NCBI RefSeq assembly: GCF_002993365.1
Contig: NZ_PVNP01000013.1
Span: 114,254 to 178,253 of the forward strand
Direction: 5' to 3'
From: Marisediminitalea alba
GTDB taxonomy: Bacteria; Pseudomonadota; Gammaproteobacteria; Enterobacterales; Alteromonadaceae
DNA length: 64,000 nt
Positions 44,055 to 54,118 of this stretch are shown here, piece after piece. Position 1 is the first letter of the stretch; the number at the start of each line of letters is the position of its first letter. Under the pieces are notes generated by a model that saw only the letters and a list, made by a program, of their open reading frames with translations, made no database searches and had not been told where the DNA came from. A program made the position numbers and the translations under genes.

Positions 44055-45983
44055 ATGGATGGAACTTCTCAGGAGTGGTCTGTTGAAGAGGCAGAACGCG
44101 TATACGGCGTTTCCCGTTGGGGCGGTGGCTATTTTCACATTGGTGAAAACGGCAATATCAAGGTCACACCCAACCCTTCAGATCCATCAATTCAAATCGA
44201 TTTCAAAGCGGTCATTGAAGAGATCCATCAGGAAGGCGTGCAACTGCCAGTTGTAGTACGTTTTCATGATATTTTGCGTTCTCAGGTTGCTAATCTGAAT
44301 ACTATCTTCCGCAATACCATTGCAGAGGCTGAATACAGCGGCGAATATCAGGGCGTGTATCCGGTGAAAGTTAACCAGATGCGTGAAGTGGTGGAAGAGA
44401 TCGTTGATGTGGGTGAACACTACAACTATGGTCTTGAGGCCGGTTCTAAGGCTGAGCTCATTACCGTGTTGGCACTTAACACCAATGAAGACTCATTGAC
44501 CATTCTTAATGGCTATAAAGATGAAGAGTTTATGCGTTTGGCTTTGCTCGGTCGCAAACTCGGTCGGCGCATGGTTGTGGTTGTTGAGAAATACTCAGAA
44601 CTACTGCTTCTGGTTAAAATCTCCAAAGAACTGGGCATTGAACCGTTAATTGGTGTACGCGCCAAAATGACAGTAAAAGGCCGTGGTAAATGGGAGAGCT
44701 CCGGTGGCGAACGAGCCAAATTTGGCTTGAGCTTTGCCGAAATCATTAATACCGCCCGTTATCTCAAAGAGCAGGGCATGGCGCATTGCCTTAAGTTATT
44801 GCATTTTCATATTGGTAGTCAGCTTACCGATATCCGCTCGGTTAAAGAGGCTATTTCTGAAGGCGGTCGCATTTATGCTGAAATGCATAAGATGGGGTTC
44901 CCGCTCGATTATGTTGATGTGGGTGGTGGTCTTGGAATCGACTACGACGGAACTGCTTCAACCAGTGAATCCTCGCGCAATTACTCCATGCAGGAGTACG
45001 TGGCCGACGTGGTTTATGGTATGAAAGAGGTGTGCGATCTGGAAGGTGTTCCGCATCCTCATCTGGTTAGCGAAAGTGGCCGCGCGATTACCGCCCACCA
45101 CAGCTGCGTAATTACTCAGATCGTGGGTGAAATTCGCTCTAATAGCGCAGGAGTAGATACCGGCGAGGCTGAAGGTGAGCATTATTTCGTTAAGAACATG
45201 CGGGAAATGGCCAGCACATTCGATCAACAAACCAATATGCAGGAAGTGTATAACGACGCCTCCCAATATAAAGAGCAAGCGTTGGATGCCTTCAAGTTGC
45301 GTGTCCTTTCGTTAGAAGAATTGGCAAAAATCGAAACGCTGTACTGGGAAATCATGGAGCGCTTACAGGCGTATTATGCTCATGCTGACTATGTACCCGA
45401 AGAGCTGCAGGAGCTCGATTACAGTTTGTCATCACAATATTTGTGTAATTTCTCGGTGTTTCAGTCGGCAGCTGATACCTGGGCTATCGACCAGTTATTG
45501 CCGGTTGTGCCGATCACACGCATGAATGAACGCCCGGAGGTAAACTGTTCGCTGGTAGACATTACCTGCGACAGCGATGGCAAAATCGATCAGTTCACTG
45601 TCGGCCGTGAAATCACCGATGTGTTGCCAATGCACAAGCTGAAGCCTGATGAGCCCTACTATATTGGTCTGTTCCTGACCGGTGCGTATCAGGACGTAAT
45701 GGGTGATATGCACAATTTGTTTGGCCGTCTGAACGAAGTGCACATTTTCAGTTACGATGATGATCCGGAAGATTTTTACATCGAAGAAGTGGTGAAAGGA
45801 ACCTCAGTGGAAGACGTACTGAGCATCATGCAGTATAACCCGAAAGCTATGGCTTACGATGTGAAGCGTTTAATCGACAAGCAGGTTTCTGCGGGCAATA
45901 TCAAACCCCGTGAAGGAGTACGCTGGACAGACTTTTATGAAGCCTGTCTGAGCGGTTATACCTATTTAAAAACCGGCAAATAA
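44055..45983 (+). CDS. speA: Biosynthetic arginine decarboxylase
   Basis: The 642-residue PLP-dependent enzyme makes agmatine from arginine in putrescine synthesis. It has the GGYFHIGENGNIKV start, the PLP lysine in GVYPVKVNQMREVVEEI, LLHFHIGSQLTDIRSV, VDVGGGLGIDYDG and GLFLTGAYQDVMGDMHNLFG. The ATG at 44055 (AAGGTG upstream) is preferred over an in-frame GTG at 44046. No agmatinase gene adjoins. A GC-rich hairpin follows. Confidence 0.97.
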   Translation: MDGTSQEWSVEEAERVYGVSRWGGGYFHIGENGNIKVTPNPSDPSIQIDFKAVIEEIHQEGVQLPVVVRFHDILRSQVANLNTIFRNTIAEAEYSGEYQGVYPVKVNQMREVVEEIVDVGEHYNYGLEAGSKAELITVLALNTNEDSLTILNGYKDEEFMRLALLGRKLGRRMVVVVEKYSELLLLVKISKELGIEPLIGVRAKMTVKGRGKWESSGGERAKFGLSFAEIINTARYLKEQGMAHCLKLLHFHIGSQLTDIRSVKEAISEGGRIYAEMHKMGFPLDYVDVGGGLGIDYDGTASTSESSRNYSMQEYVADVVYGMKEVCDLEGVPHPHLVSESGRAITAHHSCVITQIVGEIRSNSAGVDTGEAEGEHYFVKNMREMASTFDQQTNMQEVYNDASQYKEQALDAFKLRVLSLEELAKIETLYWEIMERLQAYYAHADYVPEELQELDYSLSSQYLCNFSVFQSAADTWAIDQLLPVVPITRMNERPEVNCSLVDITCDSDGKIDQFTVGREITDVLPMHKLKPDEPYYIGLFLTGAYQDVMGDMHNLFGRLNEVHIFSYDDDPEDFYIEEVVKGTSVEDVLSIMQYNPKAMAYDVKRLIDKQVSAGNIKPREGVRWTDFYEACLSGYTYLKTGK

Positions 45984-45989
45984 CACCAG

Positions 45990-46015
45990 TCCCGCCCGCC
46001 ATTCTGTGGGCGGGA
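45990..46015. terminator. Hairpin between speA and the serine hydrolase gene
   Basis: TCCCGCCC and GGGCGGGA pair perfectly around a 10-nt loop, 6 bp after the speA stop and 2 bp from the end of the convergent gene. There is no U-tract, so it may act as a bidirectional terminator or mRNA stabiliser. Confidence 0.6.
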
Positions 46016-46017
46016 AA

Positions 46018-47172
46018 CTACTCAGGCAAGCGACGCTTTGCCTGCTCAAAGTAAGCTTCCCAGAAGTCCGCTGTGGTGGTGTTTATGAGGTTAGACTCAG
46101 CGTTCATCAGCATCACATAGCCGGCTTTGTATTTCGGCGAAAACGACACATCAGCACGATAGCCTTTTACCCAGCCGCCATGATAGTTGAGTACTTCGCC
46201 GGCATAATCGTAGATTCGCCAGCCAAGACCATAATGGGCATCGCTAAGATCGTCACGCCAGCCGCGGCGGTAGACCTCACGGGTGGTACGTACCCGCGGA
46301 GTGGTAACTGCCGCCACAACATCTTCCGGCACAACAGTGGGAAACTCCAGTAACATAGCTTGCAGCCAGCGGGTCATATCATTGATGCTGGCATTTACAC
46401 CGGCCGCCGGTGTAAACCGGTAGTAATTACTTTCCACCTGACCTTCGCGCCAGCGATTTCGCGCAATCGCAATATGCGGGCGAGCCCATTGCTCTGAGGC
46501 CAGCAAACCACCTTTGCCGGCACTGGCAGTATCCATCCCGAGCGGAGTGAGCAGTTGCTCCTGCAACTGGCGCTGATAAGAGGTATTGCGACTGACAAAG
46601 TATTCCTGGATCACGCCAAACAGCGCGTTCTGATAAGTGTAACACTCGCCGGGCTGACACAAGGGTTCGAGTCCGGCGAGTTGATTGAGGACCCGCTTTA
46701 ATGGGTAATTCGCTTCAATAAGATTGTCGTAAGCGTTAGGCATAAAGCCACTGGACTGGCCAACAATATGGCCCAGTGTCATGCCTGGGTTCAATGTGCC
46801 TGCGGCGCCCAGCGTAGGGCTCATTTCGGTCACGGGGGTCGTCCAGTCGAGTTGATTCTGACGCACCAGCTTGGCCATCAGTACAGCGGTAAAGGTCTTC
46901 GATACCGATGCCAGGCGGAACACCGTATTCTCGTCAACAGGCTTCCCGCCACTGTGAGTTCTGCCGTAAACCTTGATAACCGGTGATTTGCCCTGCTGAT
47001 AAAATACCATGGCGTAACCGGGCACATTGTATTTGCGTGCGTCGCGCTTTACCTGGGCAGCATAGTCTTCAAACCACTGGTCGGCGGCGATCGTGGTGTT
47101 ACTAACAATGCATCCAGGCATTACACACAGCGCGATAAAACAGTACCGACGCAGCAAGTCCAAATAAGGCAA
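46018..47172 (-). CDS. Serine hydrolase of the class C beta-lactamase family
   Basis: About 384 residues with an N-terminal secretion signal (RRYCFIALCVMPGC, possibly a lipobox) and a beta-lactamase/transpeptidase-like domain: the catalytic SVSK tetrad in FRLASVSKTFTAVLMAKL and the second motif in CYTYQNALFGV (YxN). The late HGGWVKGYRADVSF replaces the third KTG-like motif. Related proteins include EstB-type esterases, D-aminopeptidases and LACTB-like enzymes, so true beta-lactamase activity should not be assumed. I choose a TTG at 47172, which has GGAG 8 bp upstream. The open frame extends to 47214. Confidence 0.85.
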   Translation of the reverse strand: MPYLDLLRRYCFIALCVMPGCIVSNTTIAADQWFEDYAAQVKRDARKYNVPGYAMVFYQQGKSPVIKVYGRTHSGGKPVDENTVFRLASVSKTFTAVLMAKLVRQNQLDWTTPVTEMSPTLGAAGTLNPGMTLGHIVGQSSGFMPNAYDNLIEANYPLKRVLNQLAGLEPLCQPGECYTYQNALFGVIQEYFVSRNTSYQRQLQEQLLTPLGMDTASAGKGGLLASEQWARPHIAIARNRWREGQVESNYYRFTPAAGVNASINDMTRWLQAMLLEFPTVVPEDVVAAVTTPRVRTTREVYRRGWRDDLSDAHYGLGWRIYDYAGEVLNYHGGWVKGYRADVSFSPKYKAGYVMLMNAESNLINTTTADFWEAYFEQAKRRLPE

Positions 47173-47370
47173 ACAAAAAACTCCGGAATATGGGATTGAA
47201 TAATATTGTGGCAAATGATCGACGCTATTATGCGGGGTGACCGCACAGTGATCAACTCATTGAAAGTAAGTGCTGATTAATCCATCGCTGACTGTCAGTT
47301 CCGATTTCTTCGCAACCTGTTCAGCAAAGCAGGCTACAATGGCCATATGTAAATCAACCGCGAGACTGCG

Positions 47371-48762
47371 ATGCTCGACGCCGCTCTGCAACAACAGTAC
47401 TCTGAGGCCCGAAAATCCAGGGATCGCCGGTTTGACGGGCGGTTTTTTGTGGCAGTAAAAACTACCGGCATTTTTTGTCGGCCTGTCTGTCCTGCCCGTC
47501 TGCCGGATGAAAAGAACGTGGATTACTATCATTATGCGCAGCAGGCTATTGAGCAGGGCTATCGGCCTTGTTTGCGGTGTCGGCCAGACAGCGCGCCGGG
47601 CTCATTTGCCTGGCGCGGCGTGAGCACCACCACCCAGCGTGCCATGCGGTTGCTGAGTGAGTCACTCGATGAAACGGTGCAGGCCATCGCCGAACGTTTG
47701 GGGATCAGCGAGCGTTACCTTGGGCAGTTAATCAGCCGGGAAGTGGGCATGTCACCCAAACGGTTTCAGCTCTACAGTCGGCTATTGCTGGCAAAACGCC
47801 TGCTGCAGCAAACGTCTCTGTCTGTTGAGGATGTGGCGTTAGCCAGCGGGTTTCAATCGAGCCGCAGCCTGCAAAGCCACTTAAAAAAAGATTTTGCCTT
47901 AACCGCAGGTGATATTCGCAAAGCTGGCGGGCGGCAGGCCATGGCATCGGAACTAACACTTTTTTTGCCGGTACGATTACCCTATAACTGGTCGCAGATA
48001 AGAGATTTTTTGCAATTAAGAGCGCTAGAAGACATTGAGAGTGTGGAGGCGCAAAGTTATAGCCGGGCCTTTCGTGTTGATAATGAACCGGGTTTTGTTT
48101 GCGCCACGTTTGATGAACAACAAGGCGGCTTCCACATAAAAGCGCAGCTCACCCGACCGCAACATTTGCCGCCGTTGTTGACCACGTTGCGCCGGGTACT
48201 GGATATGGATACTGATCCACAGAGTGTCGGGCAGGCATTAAGTAATGCCGAAGTGCCTCCAGAACTGCAGTCCAACGGCTTACGGTTACCCGGTGTGTGG
48301 AGTCTATTTGAAGCCGGCTGCAGGGCAATTATAGGTCAGCAAATCAGTATCAAAGCGGCAATCACGCAGTTGCAGCGTTTGAGCGATGAACTGGGTGAAA
48401 AACAGCCATATGGCCATACTTTTCCAAGCCCGCAGAGAGTGGCCTCTTCGGCGCTGGATATGCTTAAAATGCCGGCAGCCAGAAAGCAGGCTATCCGCGA
48501 TTTTGCCGCGCTGGTGGCAGCAAATCCGGGTAAAGAACTCAGCGACAGTGACATTCTGGCGATTAAAGGTATTGGCCCGTGGACCTTACAATATATTAAA
48601 CTGCGAGGCAGCAGTGAGCCGGATGTCTATCTGGAAAAAGATCTTATTGTTGCTCGTCAGGCACAACGCTTTGCCATTAAGGCATCGCTGGGGGCACCAT
48701 GGCGAAGTTACCTCACCATCCAGCTATGGTTACTTGCCAATCAACACACCGGAGAAACCTAA
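47371..48762 (+). CDS. Ada-AlkA fusion: methylphosphotriester sensor and 3-methyladenine glycosylase
   Basis: The 463-residue protein joins an Ada N-terminal domain, an AraC helix-turn-helix and an AlkA glycosylase. Residues about 20-80 have the four zinc/acceptor cysteines in FCRPVCPAR and CLRCRPD. Residues 85-180 have ERLGISERYLGQLI and the second HTH SVEDVALASGFQSSRSLQSH. Residues 190-463 are AlkA-like, with GLRLPGVWSLFEAGCRAIIG, the helix-hairpin-helix IKGIGPWTLQYIKLRG and the catalytic Asp in YLEKDLIV. Methylation of the N-terminal Cys should activate it as a regulator, while its C-terminus excises alkylated bases. ogt follows with a TAATG overlap. Confidence 0.94.
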   Translation: MLDAALQQQYSEARKSRDRRFDGRFFVAVKTTGIFCRPVCPARLPDEKNVDYYHYAQQAIEQGYRPCLRCRPDSAPGSFAWRGVSTTTQRAMRLLSESLDETVQAIAERLGISERYLGQLISREVGMSPKRFQLYSRLLLAKRLLQQTSLSVEDVALASGFQSSRSLQSHLKKDFALTAGDIRKAGGRQAMASELTLFLPVRLPYNWSQIRDFLQLRALEDIESVEAQSYSRAFRVDNEPGFVCATFDEQQGGFHIKAQLTRPQHLPPLLTTLRRVLDMDTDPQSVGQALSNAEVPPELQSNGLRLPGVWSLFEAGCRAIIGQQISIKAAITQLQRLSDELGEKQPYGHTFPSPQRVASSALDMLKMPAARKQAIRDFAALVAANPGKELSDSDILAIKGIGPWTLQYIKLRGSSEPDVYLEKDLIVARQAQRFAIKASLGAPWRSYLTIQLWLLANQHTGET

Positions 48763-49214
48763 TGGCACTCAGTTACTGGCAAAGCCCCTGCGGGCTTATG
48801 GCAATCAGCGCGGATGAAAAGGGCATCACCAGCATTCGTTTTGTGTCAGAATCGACTGCTGCGGCAAGCCCCTCCGATCTTACTCTGGCCTGTTGCGAGC
48901 AGCTTGAGGCTTACTTCGACGGCCGCCTGACCACTTTTAGTGTGCCGTTAAACCCATCCGGCACTGTGTTTCAGCAGCAGGTATGGCGCCAGCTGCAGTC
49001 AATACCCTATGGTCACACTGTAAGTTACGGCGCTATTGCCAATGGCATTGGTCAGCCCACAGCTTTGCGTGCGGTGGGCATGGCAAACGGCAAAAACCCG
49101 CTAACCATTATTGTGCCTTGTCATCGTGTGATTGGTAGCAATGGCAAATTAACCGGTTATGCGGGTGGCTTAACCAGAAAGCAGTTTTTGTTGGCATTGG
49201 AAGGAGCAATTTAG
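48762..49214 (+). CDS. ogt: Methylated-DNA-protein-cysteine methyltransferase
   Basis: The 150-residue suicide enzyme removes O6-methyl groups from guanine. It has FQQQVWRQLQSIPYGHTVSY, the recognition helix TALRAVGMANGKNP, and the acceptor cysteine in IIVPCHRVIGSNGKLTGYAG. Its ATG overlaps the stop of the Ada-AlkA gene (TAATG), so both repair proteins are made together. Confidence 0.96.
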   Translation: MALSYWQSPCGLMAISADEKGITSIRFVSESTAAASPSDLTLACCEQLEAYFDGRLTTFSVPLNPSGTVFQQQVWRQLQSIPYGHTVSYGAIANGIGQPTALRAVGMANGKNPLTIIVPCHRVIGSNGKLTGYAGGLTRKQFLLALEGAI

Positions 49215-50111
49215 GTGACATCGCGAGAAATGGGCGCATTATTACTCCTTGGCGCTATTTGGGGAGCCTCGTTTATTTTTATGCGCGTGGCCGCGCCTGA
49301 ATTTGGCATAGTGCCGCTGGTGGTCCTGAGAACCTCACTTGCAACCTTAGTGTTTCTGCCATTCTTATTTCTCACCGGTGGTGGTCGGCAGATGGTTAAA
49401 CTCTGGAAGCCAATGTGCCTGCTGGGGGCGATTAATACAGCGGTGCCTTTTGCGCTATTCAACTTTGCCAGCTTGCAATTACAAAGCGGGGTACTGGCTA
49501 TTCTCAATGCAACCGCACCAATGTTTGCTGCCATGTTTGCGTTTATCTGGCTGCGAGAACGCCTCAGTACGCTCGCAATAACCGGCCTGTTGTGTGGATT
49601 TGTTGGCGTGGTGGTGATCAGCCTGGATAAAACCCTGGGCAGTCAGCTCAGTATTGTGCCGGTACTGGCCGTGCTCGGCGCCGCCGGTTGTTATGGCTGG
49701 GGCGCCTGTATGATGAAGAAATCGCTGGCGGGGGTAAAACCGGTGGCGGTGGCTGCGGGCAGTCAGTTGTGGGCCTCGCTGTTACTTACCCCGTTTGCAT
49801 TAATGCAGCTCCCCGAAGCCTGGCCTTCATCGCTGGCATGGATGAACGCTTTGGCGCTGGCACTGGTGGGTACTGGCATGGCTTATTTGCTGTATTTTTA
49901 CCTGATAGCTTCTGCCGGCCCGGCCAAAGCGGTGATGGTGGGATATCTGGTGCCGTTATTTGGCATCGCCTGGGGCGTTATATTTCTCAACGAGATCTTA
50001 AGTGTGTGGGACTTCTGCGGCGGACTGCTGATATTGCTGGGGATAAGTTTTACTACGGGTGTTGCCCAGCGCGTTGCGCACTGGGCAAAACAGCGATTAG
50101 TTGTCAATTAA
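49215..50111 (+). CDS. EamA/DMT-superfamily transporter
   Basis: The 298-residue inner-membrane protein has ten predicted helices in two EamA repeats, including LLGAIWGASFIFMRVAAPEF and LAILNATAPMFAAMFAFIWL, then GYLVPLFGIAWGVIFLNE. Members export amino acids, purines or other small metabolites. The substrate is unknown. The start is GTG directly after the ogt stop, with AAGGAG upstream, so it belongs to the same transcript. Its 3' end overlaps the convergent GGDEF gene by 15 bp. Confidence 0.9.
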   Translation: MTSREMGALLLLGAIWGASFIFMRVAAPEFGIVPLVVLRTSLATLVFLPFLFLTGGGRQMVKLWKPMCLLGAINTAVPFALFNFASLQLQSGVLAILNATAPMFAAMFAFIWLRERLSTLAITGLLCGFVGVVVISLDKTLGSQLSIVPVLAVLGAAGCYGWGACMMKKSLAGVKPVAVAAGSQLWASLLLTPFALMQLPEAWPSSLAWMNALALALVGTGMAYLLYFYLIASAGPAKAVMVGYLVPLFGIAWGVIFLNEILSVWDFCGGLLILLGISFTTGVAQRVAHWAKQRLVVN

Positions 50112-51521
50112 TTGCACACGTACCAGATTACGGCCATCACGACGAGCCTGATATAAAGCATCCTCAGCGTGGGCAGTAAGCTCATTGAGGTTACGCTTAG
50201 AGGCAGTAAACGACACACCAAAGCTGGCGGTTAAGTGCATTTCCGGATAGTCGCTCGGTGGCGGCAGAATAGCAATACCGTGGCGCAGCGTTTGCGCCAG
50301 TTCCTGCGCTTCACGAGGGCCCATTTCGGGGAGCAGAATAATAAACTCCTCACTGCTCCAACGCCCCAGTACGTCCTGTTCCCGCAGGTGACTGGAAATA
50401 AAACCAGAGACTTTGTCGAGCACGTCATCACCGGCATTGCGGCCAAACTGGTCGTTGATATCCATAAAGTGATCTATGTCGACCATAATAATACTCAGTG
50501 ACGCGTTTTGTTCCGAAAGCGACTGGTAGGTTTCTTCCAGCTGATTGCGATCCGGCAAACGGTGAGTATTGCGAATAATCAACTCCGGCTGCATATCGCG
50601 GCGGAAGTAGTACAGCAAATTATAGATAAGCAGAAACAGCGCAAAAATAATTACCAGCATGGTAACCACGCTGAAAATAAAGCCCTGGGAAATCTCTGCT
50701 TGTCTGGCGTCAAGCGGACTCAACAGGTAAACCGTCCAGCCAAACTGAGGCAGACTCACTTCAGCAATGAGGTGGTCTTTACCATCAATGGTGATCAGCT
50801 GGTTGTTAAGGGCGTTTTTGGCGCGGATAGGTTCCGGCAGGCTGGCGTACCAGGGTAGCTCTGATAAGTTGGTAAATTCGGAATAGGTGGCAACCAGCGT
50901 TTGATCCGATGACAGCATAATGTCGCCTGAACCATCTACGAACAAAAAGTCGTAGCCATACTGGCGTTTGTAGGTTTCAAAAACCGAAACAAAGCTTTTT
51001 AAGCTTTTTCCTACACCAAAAAAGCCTAAAAACTTACCGGCATCGTCATAAATCTTTATATCGATATAAAAATGCGGGTTTTCCCACTTACCAATATCCG
51101 CTACTGCATCGGCTTCTCTGTCACGATATTTAAAATACCACGACACCTCGCCTTCAATCAGTGCGAGCTTGGTACCATCAGAATTGTATTGCATGCGGGC
51201 CAGATCGCTGGCAATAAAGAAGGTTAAGCCAAACTCCTGCTCCAGGCGGTCCAAGGCAGAAAATACCTCGGATTCGTTGATATTTTCATGCTCCATTAAT
51301 TCTACCAGCTCCCGGGATTTTCCAAGTGCTTCAGAAACATGCAGCGGTTTTAATATTTGCGACACAATAAGCGAAACCGCTGGCGACAACGATTGTTGTT
51401 GAGCCCGACTTTGCTCAGCGACGATTTTTGAGATGCTGAAGTGTACTAAAGTGACAATCGCAATCACTACTACTGCAAACAGCAGTAATATACTTCGATG
51501 TAATGTCCTGAACGCATTCAC
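50097..51521 (-). CDS. Membrane GGDEF protein with a degenerate SSEEF signature
   Basis: The 474-residue protein has a membrane helix (about 10-30), a large periplasmic dCache-like sensor (about 35-275; FFIASDLARMQYNS, WYFKYRDREAD and an FGVGKSL segment), a second helix (about 285-310) and a GGDEF domain (about 325-474). The domain keeps IIMVDIDHFMDINDQFGRNAGDDVL, but the signature GG[DE]EF reads SSEEF in LGRWSSEEFIILLP. Loss of both glycines usually removes diguanylate cyclase activity. It may act as a sensor or GTP-binding regulator, or may still be weakly active. Confidence 0.92.
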   Translation of the reverse strand: MNAFRTLHRSILLLFAVVVIAIVTLVHFSISKIVAEQSRAQQQSLSPAVSLIVSQILKPLHVSEALGKSRELVELMEHENINESEVFSALDRLEQEFGLTFFIASDLARMQYNSDGTKLALIEGEVSWYFKYRDREADAVADIGKWENPHFYIDIKIYDDAGKFLGFFGVGKSLKSFVSVFETYKRQYGYDFLFVDGSGDIMLSSDQTLVATYSEFTNLSELPWYASLPEPIRAKNALNNQLITIDGKDHLIAEVSLPQFGWTVYLLSPLDARQAEISQGFIFSVVTMLVIIFALFLLIYNLLYYFRRDMQPELIIRNTHRLPDRNQLEETYQSLSEQNASLSIIMVDIDHFMDINDQFGRNAGDDVLDKVSGFISSHLREQDVLGRWSSEEFIILLPEMGPREAQELAQTLRHGIAILPPPSDYPEMHLTASFGVSFTASKRNLNELTAHAEDALYQARRDGRNLVRVQLIDN

Positions 51522-51719
51522 TTGCTTTCTGTTTCTCCCTGTAAGCGGTGTTAGCCCGAAGCTGAGTATAATACAGACAGACGGCTTGTCATGCTACTGT
51601 CGCCAAATACTGACGTATAAGCTCGCACACCTAAATAATCCGATGCCTGAAAATGAGCGCTGACTTGTTGTGCCGGCTTGGTTACACTATTGGCCAAATA
51701 TCAGTTAAAAGGATGAGTT

Positions 51720-53078
51720 ATGGCGTTTTCTGTAGTGGTTCTGGCAGCCGGTAAGGGCACCAGAATGAAGTCGGCGTTACCCAAAGTGTTGCACCCGGTT
51801 GGCGGTGTGGCGATGGTTCAACGGATTATCAATACCGCAGAATCCTTAACGGCCACGGCCGTGCATCTGGTTTATGGCCATGGTGCCGACCAGCTACAGG
51901 CCAATGTTAGCGGACAACAAATTAACTGGTGCCTGCAAGCCGAGCAATTAGGCACCGGCCATGCCGTAATGCAAACGGTTGAACATATCAGCGACGAAGA
52001 AGACGTGATGATCCTGGTAGGGGACGCGCCGCTGATTAAAGCCGATACCCTGCAGCGACTCATCGATGTAAAAGCCAGTTGCGACTTAGCGCTTCTCACC
52101 GTAAACCTCGACGACCCAACTGGCATGGGGCGCATTATTCGTAACGACGATAACATTGTGGCCATTGTAGAACATAAAGATGCTACCGAGGCGCAGCGTG
52201 CTATTACCGAAATTAATACCGGCATGATGATGATGCCCGGTAAAGACTTAAAGCGCTGGCTCAGCGAGCTGAATAACGACAACGCCCAGGGCGAGTATTA
52301 TCTTACCGACGTTATTGCCATGGCCGCCAACGAAGGCAAAGTGATCAAAGCTGCCCAGCCAGACTCGCCGCTGGAGGTTGAAGGTGTTAATAACCGCATT
52401 CAGCTGGCCCGCCTGGAGCGAACCCTGCAGCTATGGCAGGCAGAAGAACTGATGACCAACGGTGCCACTCTGGCTGACCCGCTGCGTGTGGATGTGCGTG
52501 GTGAGTTAACTACCGGACAGGATGTGTTTATTGACATCAATACGGTATTTAAAGGCAAAGTAACGCTGGGTAATAACGTGGTGATCGGCCCCAACTGCGT
52601 GCTGATTGATTGCGAGGTGGCGGATAACGCCGTAATCGAGGCCAACAGCATTGTGGAAGAAGCCAGCGTTGGTGAATCCTGTACCGTAGGTCCTTACGGA
52701 CGGTTACGCCCGGGCGCAGTAATGGAACGCGGTGCCAAAGTGGGCAACTTCGTCGAAATGAAAAAAGCCCGTTTAGGCGAAGGCGCCAAAGCCAATCACC
52801 TTACCTACCTGGGTGACGCCGACATCGGCGCCGGCAGTAATATTGGCGCAGGTACCATTACCTGTAACTATGACGGTGTAAATAAGTCTAAGACCCTAAT
52901 TGGAGAAAATGCGTTTATTGGCTCTAATTCTGCGCTGGTTGCTCCGGTAGAGATAGGCGCAGGGGCAACGGTGGCAGCAGGCTCTATTATTACCGCTAAA
53001 GTGCCGGACGACGCACTGGCCGTGGCACGCAGCAAGCAGCGCAACATTGCTGGCTGGCAGCGTCCTAAGAAAAAATAA
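51720..53078 (+). CDS. glmU: Bifunctional GlmU: GlcN-1-P acetyltransferase and GlcNAc-1-P uridyltransferase
   Basis: The 452-residue enzyme makes UDP-GlcNAc for peptidoglycan and lipopolysaccharide. The N-terminal half has the uridyltransferase loop [20 protein letters not shown]. The C-terminal half is a left-handed beta-helix with hexapeptide repeats and the acetyltransferase site [20 protein letters not shown], then [24 protein letters not shown] lies before the ATG. The next gene starts at the last base of its stop codon. Confidence 0.97.
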   Translation: MAFSVVVLAAGKGTRMKSALPKVLHPVGGVAMVQRIINTAESLTATAVHLVYGHGADQLQANVSGQQINWCLQAEQLGTGHAVMQTVEHISDEEDVMILVGDAPLIKADTLQRLIDVKASCDLALLTVNLDDPTGMGRIIRNDDNIVAIVEHKDATEAQRAITEINTGMMMMPGKDLKRWLSELNNDNAQGEYYLTDVIAMAANEGKVIKAAQPDSPLEVEGVNNRIQLARLERTLQLWQAEELMTNGATLADPLRVDVRGELTTGQDVFIDINTVFKGKVTLGNNVVIGPNCVLIDCEVADNAVIEANSIVEEASVGESCTVGPYGRLRPGAVMERGAKVGNFVEMKKARLGEGAKANHLTYLGDADIGAGSNIGAGTITCNYDGVNKSKTLIGENAFIGSNSALVAPVEIGAGATVAAGSIITAKVPDDALAVARSKQRNIAGWQRPKKK

Positions 53079-54118
53079 TGGCCCTTTCAGTATTGGTTAT
53101 GGGTTTTGGCTACGCCGCCAAAACCTTTCACGTACCGTTTTTACAGGCGATGGATGCCTATAGCATTGCTGGCGTGGTGTCATCAGTTCCGGCCAAGGTG
53201 CAAGGAGTGCTGCCGGGCGTTAGCGTGTATAACAGTTTTGAGCAGGCAATCGCTGACGATAACTTTGATTTGGTAGTGATCACCACACCTAATCATCTGC
53301 ATGCCGAACAGGCCGAAGCAGTGCTGCGTGCCGGGTGTCATGTGCTGGTGGAGAAACCTTTTACGCTGAGCAGTGAGCGGGCAGAGCAACTGGTAGCACT
53401 CGCTGCTCAGCTTAATAAACAGCTTTGCGTGTTTCATAATCGTCGCTTCGACGGCGACTTCCTTACCCTTAAACAGCTAATCGCTGAGCAGGCGGTGGGC
53501 GATATAAAGCGGCTTGAAAGTCGTTTCGACCGGTTCAGACCCACGCCGCGCAAGCGCTGGCGGGAAAATGCCGGGCCGGGCAGCGGCATATTCTGGGATC
53601 TCGGCCCTCACCTCATCGACCAGGTTGTGCAGTTATTCGGGATGCCGCAGCAGGTATCGGCCGATATCCGCATTCTGCGAGACGGCGGTGAATCCGACGA
53701 CGCCTTTGAGGTAACGCTGCATTACGCTGCTATCACCGTGAAGGTGGGCAGTTCGCCATTCGAAGCAGGCCCTACACTACGATATGCGCTGCAGGGCACC
53801 AAAGGCAGTTACCGCAAGTACCACCTCGATCCGCAGGAAGACCAGCTCAAAGCCGGCATGTCCTTTAACGATCCCGAGTGGTCTGTAGCACCCGCGCCGC
53901 AGCACGGTACACTCTACCTTGAAGATGAAAGTAAATTGGTGGCGACGCTCAACGGCGGCTACACCACCTTTTACCGTCAGTTGGCAACGGCTTTAATCAC
54001 CAACAACGCTGAGGCGTTACCTGCAAGCGGGCAGAGCGTAGTGGCGGTAATCCGGTTGATCGAACTGGCCAGGCTTGCCAGTGAGCAACAGCAAACATTA
54101 AGCGTGGAATGCATTTAA
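53078..54118 (+). CDS. Gfo/Idh/MocA family oxidoreductase
   Basis: The 346-residue NAD(P)-dependent oxidoreductase has the Rossmann start VLVMGFGYAAKTFHVPFL, VVITTPNHLHAEQAEAVL, VEKPFTLSSERAEQLV and the C-terminal substrate domain beginning QLCVFHNRRFDGDFLTLK. It resembles YdgJ/YvaA-type proteins. The substrate is not known. It is translationally coupled to glmU (TAATG) and overlaps the next frame by 10 bp. Confidence 0.93.
   Translation: MALSVLVMGFGYAAKTFHVPFLQAMDAYSIAGVVSSVPAKVQGVLPGVSVYNSFEQAIADDNFDLVVITTPNHLHAEQAEAVLRAGCHVLVEKPFTLSSERAEQLVALAAQLNKQLCVFHNRRFDGDFLTLKQLIAEQAVGDIKRLESRFDRFRPTPRKRWRENAGPGSGIFWDLGPHLIDQVVQLFGMPQQVSADIRILRDGGESDDAFEVTLHYAAITVKVGSSPFEAGPTLRYALQGTKGSYRKYHLDPQEDQLKAGMSFNDPEWSVAPAPQHGTLYLEDESKLVATLNGGYTTFYRQLATALITNNAEALPASGQSVVAVIRLIELARLASEQQQTLSVECI

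Noticed and set aside
46018..47172. Antibiotic-inactivating class C beta-lactamase
   Set aside because: SxxK and YxN are present but a clear KTG motif is not, and the family includes many esterases and peptidases.
49688..50179. 163-codon open frame inside the EamA gene
   Set aside because: It is an out-of-frame shadow of the transporter gene with no start signal.
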